From Parietichytrium sp. I65-24A (taxonomy: Eukaryota > Sar > Bigyra > Thraustochytrida > Thraustochytriidae), in NCBI GenBank assembly GCA_012862575.1, contig BLSF01000022.1, forward strand, positions 186,001 through 250,000: a DNA stretch of 64,000 nt, given 5' to 3'. This document shows positions 51,363 to 62,356 of the stretch, piece after piece. A program made the translations under genes and the position numbers. Each line of letters opens with the position of its first letter. The first letter of the stretch is position 1. Below the pieces are notes generated by a model. It had not been told where the DNA came from, did not search any database, and saw only the letters and a list, made by a program, of their open reading frames with translations.

Positions 51363-51502
51363 TCGACGACAACAACAACAGCAACATCGACGACAGCGGC
51401 GGCGCTCGTTCCTTGTTCGTCCGCAAGTCTACAATCTCGACAGCTCGTCCGTAGCGCTACGGACCGAGCTTGCGAGTTTGCGAGTCTAGCTTACATGTTA
51501 TG
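49620..51502. other. Intergenic between nuclease paralogues 1 and 2
   Basis: 1.9 kb with an AAC/ACA microsatellite (about 51325-51386). A 105-codon plus frame (to 50262) has no recognisable domain. No other gene seen. Confidence 0.5.
51325..51386. repeat. AAC microsatellite
   Basis: Mostly perfect AAC/ACA triplets, interrupted by GAC and ATCGACGAC. Confidence 0.9.
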
Positions 51503-53323
51503 TTAGTACGAGTCGGCCTTGAACATCGGGTTGGTGGAGACTGCCGCGACTGGCGGGCCTCCCGCGAGCTCCTTGTTGGATGCGGCAGCAGCCCTCCTCT
51601 TCCTCACGACGACCGCCGCCACCACGGCCACGCAGACGACTCCCACAGCTCCGCCGGCAGCCAGCGCCGCGCTGGAAACACCAGAGGTCTCTGCTTCTTC
51701 TTCGGCAGCGTCGCCGGCGGCGTACTCTGCGACGGAAGCAGTGGAGGACACGGAGAATGACATGGAGCTGAACGAGTAGGTGGACGAGTCGCTGCCAGCC
51801 CAGTTGCTCTCAGTGGCGATGGCAGAGAGCAGCGAGGCGCGCGAGCCGGAGGTGGTGCCGCCGTAGCGGTAGTTGTCCTTGTGCGAGAGGGTGAGCTCGT
51901 GCAGACCTGCGGTGAGAGACGACGGCAGAGCGGACTGCTTGGACGTGAGCGACGTGGACGCCGAGCTCCATGAAGATCCGGTGTACAGCAGCGCGAAGAG
52001 GAAGGTGGGCGACGACTCGGAGCCAGTGTACACGAGCAAGTTGTCGCCCGATGTGGATGGGATGAAGTTGCCCGATGTTGTCCAGGAGGAGGACCCGTCG
52101 GTGTACTGGAAGACCGTGCCCTTGGAGATGCCGCCGGAGGGGACGGTGTACGAGGCAGTGCCCTCCGTGCCGCTGAACGCGCTGCCGTACCATGCGTTGT
52201 CCGTGATGGAGATGACCGTGCCGGCGGCGATGTCCACGGTCGCGAGCAGGGCGACGGCCTTGGTGGAGTCCGAGTTGAACCCGACGATCGCCACGTCACC
52301 AGCAGCGAGGCTCGTTGGCGCCGCGTTGGGGTAAGGCGTTGGGTTGGCGGTGGTTGGCGCCGCGTTAGGGTAAGGGGTCGGGTTGGCGGTGGTTGGCGTG
52401 GTCACCGGGTATGGTGTCGGGCTGGTGACTGGGCTCGGGTTGGTTGACGGCATCTCGGTGATTGTGGGCGTCGGGCTGCTGGAGCAACCGGACCCAGCTG
52501 GGTCTGACCAGTCGCTGGCACCGTAGATCTGCTGGACGAGATCAGGGTAGTCAACGAAAGGGTTGCGGTTGCCCTGGAACTGGGAGCAGACGAGGTAGTT
52601 TCTGTTGCGCTCCCAGTCATCAGGAGGGTCCAGCTCGTGCCAGGTCAAGAGGGTGCTGAGCTTGCCCATCAAACCGTTGCTGTCGCTAGGGCAGTTGCTG
52701 AGTCTCAGGTTCATGGTACTCGAGTCGGACCCGTCGTAGCGGGTTGCCATGTAGAAGAGCGAGCGAGCGATGTCCCCGCGGCGGTTTGCGGGAGGCATGA
52801 AGCGGTCGCTGTCCTTGGCGGTGTCCGCAGCGGCCTCCGAGTGAGCTGGCACGGTGCAGCCACTCTCGCAAAAGTCAAAATAAAGGTTACTGCGAGCAGA
52901 GTTGACGTTCATGTCTGCTGCGCGAAGGTTGTGCAGGTCGGAAAAGTCCGCGCCCGAATCATCAATGCCGTAGCTCTTTGGCCACGTGTGCTCGCGATTC
53001 CAGGCGCCATTCACACCGTCGCCGGAGGTGTCGTCCTTGTCCCAGGGCACGTTCTTGTAGATGAGAAGGACCTTGGACGAGTCGCCTTCGTAGGCGTCCA
53101 CGACCTTGAGCGCGTCCCACACATCCGTGGAGGACGAGGTGTAAGGAATCACGGTGTGTCCGTCAATGAGGTCGTGAAGAACACTGTTGAGCGAGGTACC
53201 AGTCTTAGTGAGGTCCACGCCAGAGTAGTACGTGCTGAGCGCACACGAAGCTGCGCTCTGTGCTTCGGTCTGCGCGGCGCCGGCGACGACAGCCGCGGCG
53301 GCCACCAAGAACTTGGAATGCAT
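51503..53323 (-). CDS. Membrane-anchored endonuclease I, paralogue 2
   Basis: 606 residues from the ATG at 53323 (M-H-S-K-F-L); the open frame continues upstream with non-ATG codons only. The signal peptide ends near A-Q-S. The catalytic domain has N-R-E-H-T-W-P (109-115) and D-L-H-N-L-R-A-A (129-136), with Asn where the paralogues have a second His, plus N-S-A-R-S-N-L-Y-F-D. The linker holds a P-T-P-Y-P-N-A-A repeat. The second domain (G-D-V-A-I-V-G-F-N, A-G-T-V-I-S-I-T-D-N-A-W) matches paralogue 1. A TM helix (A-V-G-V-V-C-V-A-V-V-A-A-V-V-V) and an R-K-R-R start lead to a tail ending T-N-P-M-F-K-A-D-S-Y. Its catalytic domain is far closer to paralogue 3 than to paralogue 1, so these two share a younger duplication. 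Confidence 0.9.
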   Translation of the reverse strand: MHSKFLVAAAAVVAGAAQTEAQSAASCALSTYYSGVDLTKTGTSLNSVLHDLIDGHTVIPYTSSSTDVWDALKVVDAYEGDSSKVLLIYKNVPWDKDDTSGDGVNGAWNREHTWPKSYGIDDSGADFSDLHNLRAADMNVNSARSNLYFDFCESGCTVPAHSEAAADTAKDSDRFMPPANRRGDIARSLFYMATRYDGSDSSTMNLRLSNCPSDSNGLMGKLSTLLTWHELDPPDDWERNRNYLVCSQFQGNRNPFVDYPDLVQQIYGASDWSDPAGSGCSSSPTPTITEMPSTNPSPVTSPTPYPVTTPTTANPTPYPNAAPTTANPTPYPNAAPTSLAAGDVAIVGFNSDSTKAVALLATVDIAAGTVISITDNAWYGSAFSGTEGTASYTVPSGGISKGTVFQYTDGSSSWTTSGNFIPSTSGDNLLVYTGSESSPTFLFALLYTGSSWSSASTSLTSKQSALPSSLTAGLHELTLSHKDNYRYGGTTSGSRASLLSAIATESNWAGSDSSTYSFSSMSFSVSSTASVAEYAAGDAAEEEAETSGVSSAALAAGGAVGVVCVAVVAAVVVRKRRAAAASNKELAGGPPVAAVSTNPMFKADSY

Positions 53324-53897
53324 TTTGTTGCTTGCTGACGATTTGGTTGGAAGATTGCTGTGCGATTGCTCGCGGTGAGCTGTGCTCTTTGAGCTTTGCG
53401 AGTTTGGGGTTTGCTGTCTGGCAATTTGGATTTGCAATCTTTGATCAATCGATCAATCAATGGGATCTGAGAGGAGGAGGATGGCAAAGTGCCAGTTCTA
53501 CCTCTTTGGGCTAGGCGGGCAGGCAGACAGCAAAAGGGAACGGGCGGTTCTGAAAAGTGTCAATGTGGCCAGGTCTGAGACCGGAACGGCGCAAGGTGAA
53601 AAAGGCCAGCACGCACGCACAGGTCAAACAGACGGAAGCGAAGTGCAAACGCAGCTCCTTGCCACCGGGGAAGGGGGCGGACTCGGTCGGATCCACTTCG
53701 GAGCACGGCAGGGTTGAACGTTGGGTCCGAGTTCGTGGAGGTTCCCGGCGTTGTTGTCGGCACTTTCCTAAGCTGAAAGGGGGGAAATCGCTTCTTGATT
53801 CTCCTCTTTGTGGCTTTCGCAAGCGTCCTGACAGAGACTGCCTTGGTAGCTGAACGCCGGAAAGAAAGTCTAGCTACGGAGGCGAGTGGCTGGCGGA

Positions 53898-53946
53898 GGA
53901 GTGAGTGAGTGAGTGAGTGAGTGAGTGAATGAGTGAGTGAGTGAGC
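53898..53946. repeat. GAGT tetranucleotide array
   Basis: About 12 GAGT units with one GAAT variant. Confidence 0.9.
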
Positions 53947-56910
53947 GAGGCTGTTGGCGATTTTGCGAGTGAGACTGCTGAGAGTTGGAGATTTGCCTGT
54001 CGAGCTCCTGAAATCAGCACGACTTGTGCAAGGCCAAAGACAGAATTCGGGCCGATCGCTTGTTTGCTTGGGTGATCACTGGATCTGGCTGAGAATGAAG
54101 CAGCGGAGTACGAGTGCCTGCTTGTCCAGTTCGATCGCTTTGGAGTTATCCGAATGTGAGTACTGGTAAGCGGCGTGATGGGATGAACGCTGTGCAAAGC
54201 AGACTGCTGCGACTCGGTCGGCTGTTTTGCCAAGAGTCTCTCTTCCCTACCTGGACAAAAGGATAAGGAGCAGCAGGGGCTTGTCTGGCTTGCGATTTCA
54301 CAAGGGTGAAAAGTTGGGTTGGGACACGGACACACTTCGAATTCTTCGAATACGGGATGCTGGAGTAAACACTTTTTGTAAACTTTGGCGGGTCAGGTAC
54401 GACGGCGTGGAGCCAGAATTCAGCTTTTTCGGGTTTAGGCAATCTTGTTTCGCTCGACGTTGGAATTCGTCCCCCCTTTTGATAACGTATGTGGATCAGT
54501 TATCGACAGTGAATTCAGATGAGAAGAAGAATCTTGACAGTGTACGTTCTCTCCAACCCTCCCTTCTTCTTCCTCTTCTTCTTCTCCTCCAAGCTCGAAC
54601 GCTGGCAGGAACGCGGTGGTAAAAGGTAAATCTGTTGTATCCGAGAGGGGGTTCTTCCCCACACCCCTTCAGCCCCCTTTCCTTTCTGCCTCTCAGACCT
54701 AGGGCAGTGAATTGCGCCAGCCGGGTTTTGCTCAAGCCGGAAACCCTTTGAATCTCTCAGTGCATCTTGAAAATCAGCACCGTGATGCCCAAGCCCAGCC
54801 AGCCTGAATCAATCCCCTGACCCCTCTGACCAAGGGAAGAGGTTTCCAATGTCAAAAACTATTTATCTATTCTTCCCTGTAAAAAGAAAACTCTGTCAAA
54901 GATATTCCTGAACCACCCCTTTGGGCTTTCTCTGGCACACTGTGGCACGCTGAGGATAAAATTGCCCAAGAAAAAGAGGCAAACCAAATTTCTCGAGTAA
55001 AATTTTACCAAAGATTCGGCTTGAGGAAAAGTATACAAGGTGACATGTATTGTTGCGTTATCCGAACGCAGGTAAAAGTGTTATACTGCGGGCTGCTCTC
55101 TGATCTCTGATCTCTGATCTCCCAAAGGCCCAAAGGGCCAGGGGCAGGATTTGAATGACAAAGAAACACAGTCGTTTGCAACGTGAAATACAATCCCCAA
55201 CAACACTGTGTGTGACCCCGCTTCTGAGCATTCTAAGTATTCTAAGCGATGCGGAAAACGCCCTACTTTTCTTTGCCATCCTCTACGCTCTACCGGCAGT
55301 GAGTGCAGTACTCGTACAGTACCGGTGGCGTAGCCCTTGAGACCTACCTGCCTTTTCTTTACGTTGTCAGTGGCAATCGGTTTCGGTTGTGCATGCGGAG
55401 GGGCTCCCAAGCCACACTTTTTGTCGCCTCTGTCGCCTTTGGCCGTTTTTGTTTCTTCTCCGCAAGAAGATTGGTAAACCAGCAGTCTCAAAGATCCGAA
55501 AAGGTCCCGGGCTCTCGGCAGTCGTCCGTTGAATCACGAAGTTGACTTTGTAAATTGCGAAATCTTGTGCTCTCATGTGCTTTGTCGACTCCGTCTGTCA
55601 GTCTGTGCTTTTCCGAGCTGGACTTTTTTTCCCACGTCGTCTTCAAAAGCAAGTTTCGCACGGCTCATTCTTTCGCACAGGCGAGAAGCATGCTTCGAAA
55701 AGAAGACAGGAAGCGACGTGGCGACACTTTCACACCGTCGATTTCCATTTACACAAGTGCGGCCGGTGCTGCGTAATCAATAATCGCGGCGCAGGAGACG
55801 ATCAACATACGCTGCGCTGACTCACACGGGAGAGAAGAAGAGCCCTACGGCCCACAACTTATTCTACGCAAGAGAAAAAAAATTGAAAGCGAACATTTCT
55901 TGGCAATTTGTATAATCGTGTTGTGTTATGTTATGTTTATTTGCTTCTTCTTTCACTTTTTTGCTTTGCCAAATGAGGAACTCATGAGAAAGTGTACAGC
56001 GGCTGACTGAGCGAGTGTTTGAGTGCTTCTCGTTTCCTCTCGTTTGCTCCTTGCCTGCTGTCCATCGGCGGGACGACACCTCGGCCCCATGGCTCCACAC
56101 GTGGACAGTATACGTTCACGTGGCACTCACAAACTCCAAGATGTACCTGCCGGAAAGAGCGAAGCCATTGGAGAGCAGGAGGAAGAAACAAATTATTTGT
56201 TTTACTCTTTGCTTTTTGATTCTTGTGCGTTGGTGACCGTGAGCCTGAGCCTGAGCCTGAGTCTGAGAGAGCATTCTCAAAGGATAACACTCTGAAAACT
56301 CTACACTGAAAACTGGGACGGACAGCAATTTGGAGGACATCTTGGGCGTCATCTTGGTAATAAATTATGGCCGTTCCCGCTCGCACGGCCGCTGTACATG
56401 CAGATCATTTCGGTGATCCATGTGCTCTTTCCTCTCGTAATTGCACACTGTGAATTATCAAATCTTCTTGTCCTTCTTGTCCTTCTCTCCGAAGTGCCGA
56501 ATTGAGAAATCAGAAATATTCAGAAAGTCAGAAATTCAGGGATCAGGTCAGAAAAGGAAAAGAAGAAAAGTTTCCTCTCCTTGGGTCAAAGTCTCCTCGA
56601 ACACATGAGCACATTGGCACATCAGCCGCCGCAACAGCCAGACTGCAGTGCCAACTGAAAATGACAGCAAAATTCACACCTTTCAAAGCATTCCTCCCTC
56701 ACTGTAAACATCTGAGTTCTGAATTCTGTGAACGCAGAAAAACTAACGAAATGCAGTGCAATCGTTGGCCGAGCTCAGCACAACTCTAACTCCAAAATTC
56801 GAAAAAAGAGGACTTCTGAATACTTCTGACGACGAACAAGTCACAGTGAAACAATTGCTGTGAGTGAGTGAGCAACACATCACACCTTTGGGTACGAATG
56901 GCCCAGCCAC

Positions 56911-56950
56911 CCAGCCATACCCAGCCATACCCAGCCATACCCAGCCATAC
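56911..56950. repeat. 10-base tandem repeat CCAGCCATAC, four units
   Basis: Four perfect units, preceded by one partial unit and followed by CCAGACAC and CT repeats. Confidence 0.9.
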
Positions 56951-58087
56951 CCAGACACCCTCTCTCTCTCTCTCTCCCTCTCTCTCTCTCGTATCCCTGG
57001 CCTCTCTTCCTTCCTTCTCCTCCTCCTCTCTCTTGCTCAGCTTGCGGTACACACCTTGCGCGTTCAGGGACAATAAGTTGTCAACAATAAGAGGGAAAGA
57101 AAGAAAGCAGTGTTCCCCCCTTTTTTCCTTCTTTCTTTTCTTCCTCTTTTTTTGTTTCTTTCTTTCTTTTTCTTTTCCGTCCCTCTCGTCTGGGCGGAAG
57201 TACAGAATAGGCGTTATGAACAGCCCACTCAGTCTGAGCGAGAGAGAGGAGGGCGTCGTCTGTCGGCTTAAAAAGTTATCGACGAGGTGGGAAGGTCTCG
57301 AGACAGATTCGACAAAGCCCAGGGCCAGTAAACGAGTATTTAGCGACGGGTGGAGCGTTGGAAAATCTGGAGCAGAAACGAAGGGCAGCGACGGAGAGAA
57401 GGCGCACTCGCCCTCACACGCTCAGCGAGGAATCTAACTCGGTCTGTCCACTGGACATCACTGGACTTCGGCATTGCCTTTTGACTTACTGACTGACAAG
57501 CGGCTGGGACGGGCAACGAACGAACGAACCAACTTGACACTGAGTAAGGCTTACTCCAACGCCCTCGCGAAGATATGCGAAGATGGCGGGACCGCATTGT
57601 GCGAAAGACTGTGAAAGACAGCATCGGCCAGTGCCATCCGCACTCCCGACAAGTCCAATTTCGCTCTATCCGCCTGCCTCTTTCCCACTCTCAAGTCTCC
57701 CCTTTCCCCTCTAAGCTCCTCCTATCGCTCCAACAAACAAACAAACCAAAAGAGTCCAAAGTGCACCTCCAATGCATGGATCGCCTAGGAGCCTCGCGCA
57801 TTCCTCTCTCCGTAGCCCTTGACTCGTCGACGAAGGGATGAATGAAAAGTGATAAAATAAAAGAAATCATCAAGGACATCAAGGCATGGAATGGAAAACA
57901 TGGAAAAGGCATGGAGGGAGGGAGGGAGGGAAGAAAGGAAGAGACAGACAGGCACACGCCACTGGCGCGATACTGAGTGCTCCGCAGGCAATAGGCGAAA
58001 GTGTGACAGGTGCGGGAAAGAGGGATGGAAATATGGGACGACCCTCTCTCTCCCTCTGTCTCCCTCCCCCCCACTGGCGAGAGGCAC

Positions 58088-58145
58088 GCAGAAGAAGAAG
58101 AAGAAGAAGGAGAAGAAGAAGGAGAAGAAGAGGAGAAGAAAAAGA
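58088..58145. repeat. GAA/GAG purine microsatellite
   Basis: Alternating GAAGAA and GAGAAG units, giving poly-Lys or poly-Glu in the frames that cross it. Confidence 0.85.
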
Positions 58146-60196
58146 CCGCAGAGGAGCTGAGCGAGATGTCTCTCAGTGCAATCAAGCCGGACTCGAGTGA
58201 GTCACACATGTAAATGAAATTAATCAGCTTTGATTGCTAATTGAATCTTTTCATCAACACGCGATCATATGTCGTCGACTTCAATCGATCGATCAATGAA
58301 CTAAAAAATCAATCCATCAAAATGTTCAATCAATCTCTAATTCTATCAACTCAGAATTCAGGAAAACCAGTGAGAAAAACGTTTACGCCTCGTATAAAAA
58401 AACAACTCTCGCCCCTCTCACACCATTCTCGGCAGCCCACTTGGTGTGAGATGATCCACCATCCAACACTATCTCCAACTTACCGGATACCATAGAAATA
58501 AAAGCGTTCCGCACTGCAGATCGCAGCGTTGCCGAGAACGGTGCAAACACGGCAGGAAAGGGGCGCAAGTTGGCAGTAATTGCACCCCCCTGGCTCCTCT
58601 TCTTGCGCCAGCTTTGCCAGCTTCTAGTACTTTTAGCTATTAGCCCCAGCGTCCCCTGCTCCACCTGCTCCTGACATTGCGCGACCGGGATTCCACATGG
58701 CACTTTGCCCCGCGCATGGTCCGATACTCGCCTAACATTCGTCTACTTTAAACAATAGTAATGCGTCAAGAACCAGAGCGGAGCGCTGGCGTGATGCTGG
58801 CGTTCATATTCGTTCGCGGCATAGTGGCATAGTTGGCATAGTGCTGGCTTTTACGAGTCGGGAGTTGCGAGTCGCGGACTTGCAGGGCGCAAGATGCCGT
58901 GAATGGTCCGTCAGTCTGGCGTTTCGGTTTGGTTGGCTGGCAGCGACGCGGCGATCCCGGACGGAAAGTTTCCTCTGTGTCGATGCACGGCGACCACTGG
59001 AGGTGTAAGCTAGTTTAAACTGTGGGATGAAGTCTTGTAGGTTGCACGGGCGACGCCGATGGGTGAGAGGTTCAGGAGGTTTTTGGCGGCCCAGGAAAAG
59101 ATACAAAAGCGAACCAAACTTTTGTGTCTAGGTAAACTCTAAGATCGGTTACGATGTACCTCCGGAGAGAACGTTCCTCAACTGGATAATATTTTATATA
59201 GAGTAAACTTTAGTACAGCATCGTTGCACCAGAGAGGGATGCAAATGGCTGCGGAACGCAAATGAGCCAGGAAGGAAGGCTCCTCTGTTCCTTGCGACCC
59301 GGAACCGAGGCAAATCGGGTTCTTGAAGCGAGAACCCAAGTTGGCTTCTTGCACGGATGCAAGACACTTGGAGCTGCTCTGTCACGTATGACGACTTTCG
59401 CGACGATTGCTGCGCAGAAAGAGTTCCTTTGCCGCCGCCTCTTTCCGAAAAACAAAAACGAATGGAGATGGGTCAGCTGACGAGATTGTGAATTGTGACA
59501 CGGACCAGCGGACCAGCGGGTGCGAAAAACCCAAATCGATGCGTCCCGAGTTCCTCGCATCCTGCTGCTGCTGGTGTGCGATGGCACGCGTCCGTTCCGT
59601 TTCGCGGTGCACTTTCGTGAACATCTGTGTCCCATCTCTATTTTGGCTGACACTAGGGTCTAGCTCTGTGCTAGACGAATGTAGGCTCATATGCTGACAA
59701 AAGTATGTCGACGTATGCCACGTAGAAGGAGCGTAAGGAAATCACGGCTTGCAGTGTGATTCGCAAGACATTTCCTCGCTTTTATTTCTAAAAGAACATT
59801 CAATCAACTGAACAGCGCCCTTTTATTATTTACAGCTAGTCAAAATCGGGCTCAGCTGTTTCACTGTCAAAATAGTCAAAATGCATAATTGTTTGTGTTG
59901 CAGAGAATTCATTTCAACTCGTCGCAAAGAGCTCCAGCTCTCCCGGGAGTGCGCTGACAATTGCGAGCAAGGTAGAGTAAGTTGATCTTCCTCTGAGTTG
60001 TCGCGATGACAGCAAGGAAGGAAGAAAACGAATGTCCAAGTCGGAAGTGTAAAGATTTTTAAAATTTTGATGTGACTAAATTGGGTTTTGCTAAAACGAG
60101 GATTCTCTGCTCAAAACAGGCTCCAGCCGCAGGCCGGAGAGAAGAGAGACCCCATAATTGGCTATGGAAACATTGGATAGGTCGGGGAAAGTGCGC

Positions 60197-62356
60197 TTAG
60201 TAACTGCTCTGGTACATCGGATTGACAATCGCCTTCGGGGAGTGGTTTTGGAACTCCTCCTCCTGCTTGCCTTTCCGCACCTTCAGCACGAAGAAGACAG
60301 CGATCGCCGCAAGAAACAACACTCCTGCTACGCTACCACCAATAATGGCGCCAAGTGCGCTGGATCCTTCCTTTTCAAACACGGAACCGGAGTCGAGATC
60401 CTCAACGACCACAGAGGCGGACGAGACTGAGGAGCACACTTGGCAGGTCTTTGGACACGCAGAGCGAACGGACGAGTACGATGAGCAGTACCTGTATAGG
60501 TCGCTGCACTCAGCTGCAGAGCCGTCCGAATAGTAGAGTCCGCTCGGAATGCTGTCCTCGCAAGATGAACCGCAGAGCCCGCATGTCAACTTGCAGTTGG
60601 CTTGAACCACGGTGCTGGTCTTGCAGTAGCCGGTCAAAGTGCTGCAAGGTGCGGCGCTTCCGTCAGACCAGGTGAGGCCCTCTTCATTGACGCACTCTTC
60701 GTCGCCGGAGGAGGTTGGCTTCGGGGTTGGCGCTGGAGCAGTGCCTCCGACAGTAAAGCTCATGTCGTCGAAGGAGTAGGTCTCCGTGTTGCTTCCGACC
60801 CAGTTCGACTCTGTGGAGATGGCAGAGATCAAGTACTCTCGGGATCCTGAGGTTGGCCCGGTGTACTTGTAGTTATCCAAGTGAGGGAGTGCAATCTCGT
60901 ACACGCCCTCAGTCAGGGCGGATGGCAGAGCGGACTCGGTCGAGCCCAGAGAAGAAGACGGAGAGCTCCATGACGCGCTCGAGTACAAAAGGCCGTACAA
61001 GAAGTTTGGCGAGGTGGAAGACCCGGTCATCACGAAGATGTTGTCCCCAGAAGTAGACGGAACGAAGTTTCCAGAGATGGACCAGGAGGAGGATCCAGCT
61101 GTGTACTGGAACACCGTGCCCTTGGAGATGGTGGAAGTTGTGGTGAAAGAACTCGTGCCCTCGTTGTCATTGAGCTCGCTGCCGGTCCAGGTGTTGTCCG
61201 TCAAGGTGATAGTGGTTCCAGCCGCGATGTCCACAGTGGCCAGGAGAGCGATGGCTTTTGCGGAGTCTGAGTTGATGCCAACAATCACAACATCACCAAG
61301 AGAGAGTCCCGAAGGGTTGCTGACTGGAGAAGGGGTGCTGACTGGAGAAGGGGTAGAGGCAGATGGAAAAGGCGTTGGCAGAACACTTGGTGTGGTCGGC
61401 GTGGTCACCGGTGATGCGGTCGGCGTGGGCACCGGCGATGGAGTAGCAGTGGGAGAGCTCACCGGATTGGTGGATGGCATTTGGGTCACCGTAGGAGTTG
61501 GGCTGTTGGAGCAACCAGATCCAGCTGGGTCAGTCCAGTCGCTGGCGCCATAGATTTGCTGCACCAGCTCCGGGTAGTCCACAAACGGGTTGCGGTTGCC
61601 CTGGAACTGCGAGCAGACAAGGAAGTTCCTGTTGCGCTCCCAGTCATCAGGAGGGTCCAGCTCGTGCCAGGTCAAGAGCGTGCTGAGCTTGCCCATCATC
61701 CCAGCAGAGTCGCTTGGGCAGTTGGAAAGTTGGAGGTCTATGGTGCTCGCGTCGGTCCCGTCGTAGCGTGTCGCCATGTAAAAGAGCGATCGAGCGATGT
61801 CTCCGCGGCGGTTTGCAGGAGGCATAAAGCGGAGTGAGTCCTTGGCGGTGTCTGCAGCAGCTTCCGAGTGAGCAGGGACGGTGCAGCCAGTCTCGCAAAA
61901 GTCAAAGTAAAGGTTTCCGCGCGCAGAGTTGACATTCGAGTCTGAGGCGCGAAGGTGATGAAGGTCAGAATAGTCCGAACCGCTGTCCTCTCCGACACCG
62001 TAGCTCTTTGGCCACGTGTGCTCGCGGTTCCATGCGCCGTTGTTATTACCGTCGCCAAGGGTGTCGTCCTTGTCCCAGGGCACATTTTTGTAGATGAGAA
62101 GCACCTTGGACGAGTCGCCTTCGTAGGCGTCCACAACCTTGAGGGCATCCCACACATCAGTCGAGCTCGCAGTGTAAGGAATTCTGGTGTGTCCGTCAAT
62201 GAGGTCATGCAGGACTGAGTCAAGCGCGGAGCCAGTCTTTGTGAGGTCCACGCCAGAGTAATAGGTGCTGATTTCGCATGCGGCTGCGCTCTGAGCGTTG
62301 GTCTGGCTGGCGCTGGCGACGACAGCCGCTGCGGCCAACAGGCACTTGGAGTGCAT
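60197..62356 (-). CDS. Membrane-anchored endonuclease I with two ShKT domains, paralogue 3
   Basis: 719 residues from the ATG at 62356 (M-H-S-K-C-L). Signal peptide, then the catalytic domain with N-R-E-H-T-W-P (110-116), D-L-H-H-L-R-A-S (131-138) and N-S-A-R-G-N-L-Y-F-D. A Pro/Thr/Ser linker (T-P-S-P-V-S repeats), then the second beta-rich domain (G-D-V-V-I-V-G-I-N, I-T-L-T-D-N-T-W). Two six-Cys ShKT-like modules follow: C-V-N-E-E-G ... C-K-L-T-C-G-L-C, and C-E-D-S-I ... C-P-K-T-C-Q-V-C. ShKT modules occur in extracellular enzymes and toxins. A TM helix (G-S-V-A-G-V-L-F-L-A-A-I-A-V-F-F-V-L) and a basic tail end V-N-P-M-Y-Q-S-S-Y. The catalytic part is nearly identical to paralogue 2, so the ShKT pair was gained in this copy or lost in the other. 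Confidence 0.9.
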   Translation of the reverse strand: MHSKCLLAAAAVVASASQTNAQSAAACEISTYYSGVDLTKTGSALDSVLHDLIDGHTRIPYTASSTDVWDALKVVDAYEGDSSKVLLIYKNVPWDKDDTLGDGNNNGAWNREHTWPKSYGVGEDSGSDYSDLHHLRASDSNVNSARGNLYFDFCETGCTVPAHSEAAADTAKDSLRFMPPANRRGDIARSLFYMATRYDGTDASTIDLQLSNCPSDSAGMMGKLSTLLTWHELDPPDDWERNRNFLVCSQFQGNRNPFVDYPELVQQIYGASDWTDPAGSGCSNSPTPTVTQMPSTNPVSSPTATPSPVPTPTASPVTTPTTPSVLPTPFPSASTPSPVSTPSPVSNPSGLSLGDVVIVGINSDSAKAIALLATVDIAAGTTITLTDNTWTGSELNDNEGTSSFTTTSTISKGTVFQYTAGSSSWSISGNFVPSTSGDNIFVMTGSSTSPNFLYGLLYSSASWSSPSSSLGSTESALPSALTEGVYEIALPHLDNYKYTGPTSGSREYLISAISTESNWVGSNTETYSFDDMSFTVGGTAPAPTPKPTSSGDEECVNEEGLTWSDGSAAPCSTLTGYCKTSTVVQANCKLTCGLCGSSCEDSIPSGLYYSDGSAAECSDLYRYCSSYSSVRSACPKTCQVCSSVSSASVVVEDLDSGSVFEKEGSSALGAIIGGSVAGVLFLAAIAVFFVLKVRKGKQEEEFQNHSPKAIVNPMYQSSY

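Larger units (their letters stand above)
53324..60196. other. 6.9-kb gene-free stretch between nuclease paralogues 2 and 3
   Basis: No supported gene. Repeats include GAGT units (53898-53946), 10-base CCAGCCATAC units (56911-56950), CT runs (about 56961-56990), GGGA units (about 57907-57930) and GAA/GAG runs (about 58088-58145). Frames overlapping these (for example 56868-57437 and 57886-58213) are artefacts. It is unusually long for this compact window. Confidence 0.5.

Noticed and set aside
52637-53338. 233-codon plus-strand frame over a nuclease gene
   Set aside because: Antisense to the catalytic domain of paralogue 2; the same shadow frame recurs over paralogue 3 because the genes are paralogous.
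57886-58213. Lys/Glu-rich frames over GAA repeats
   Set aside because: Low-complexity translation of purine repeats without homology.
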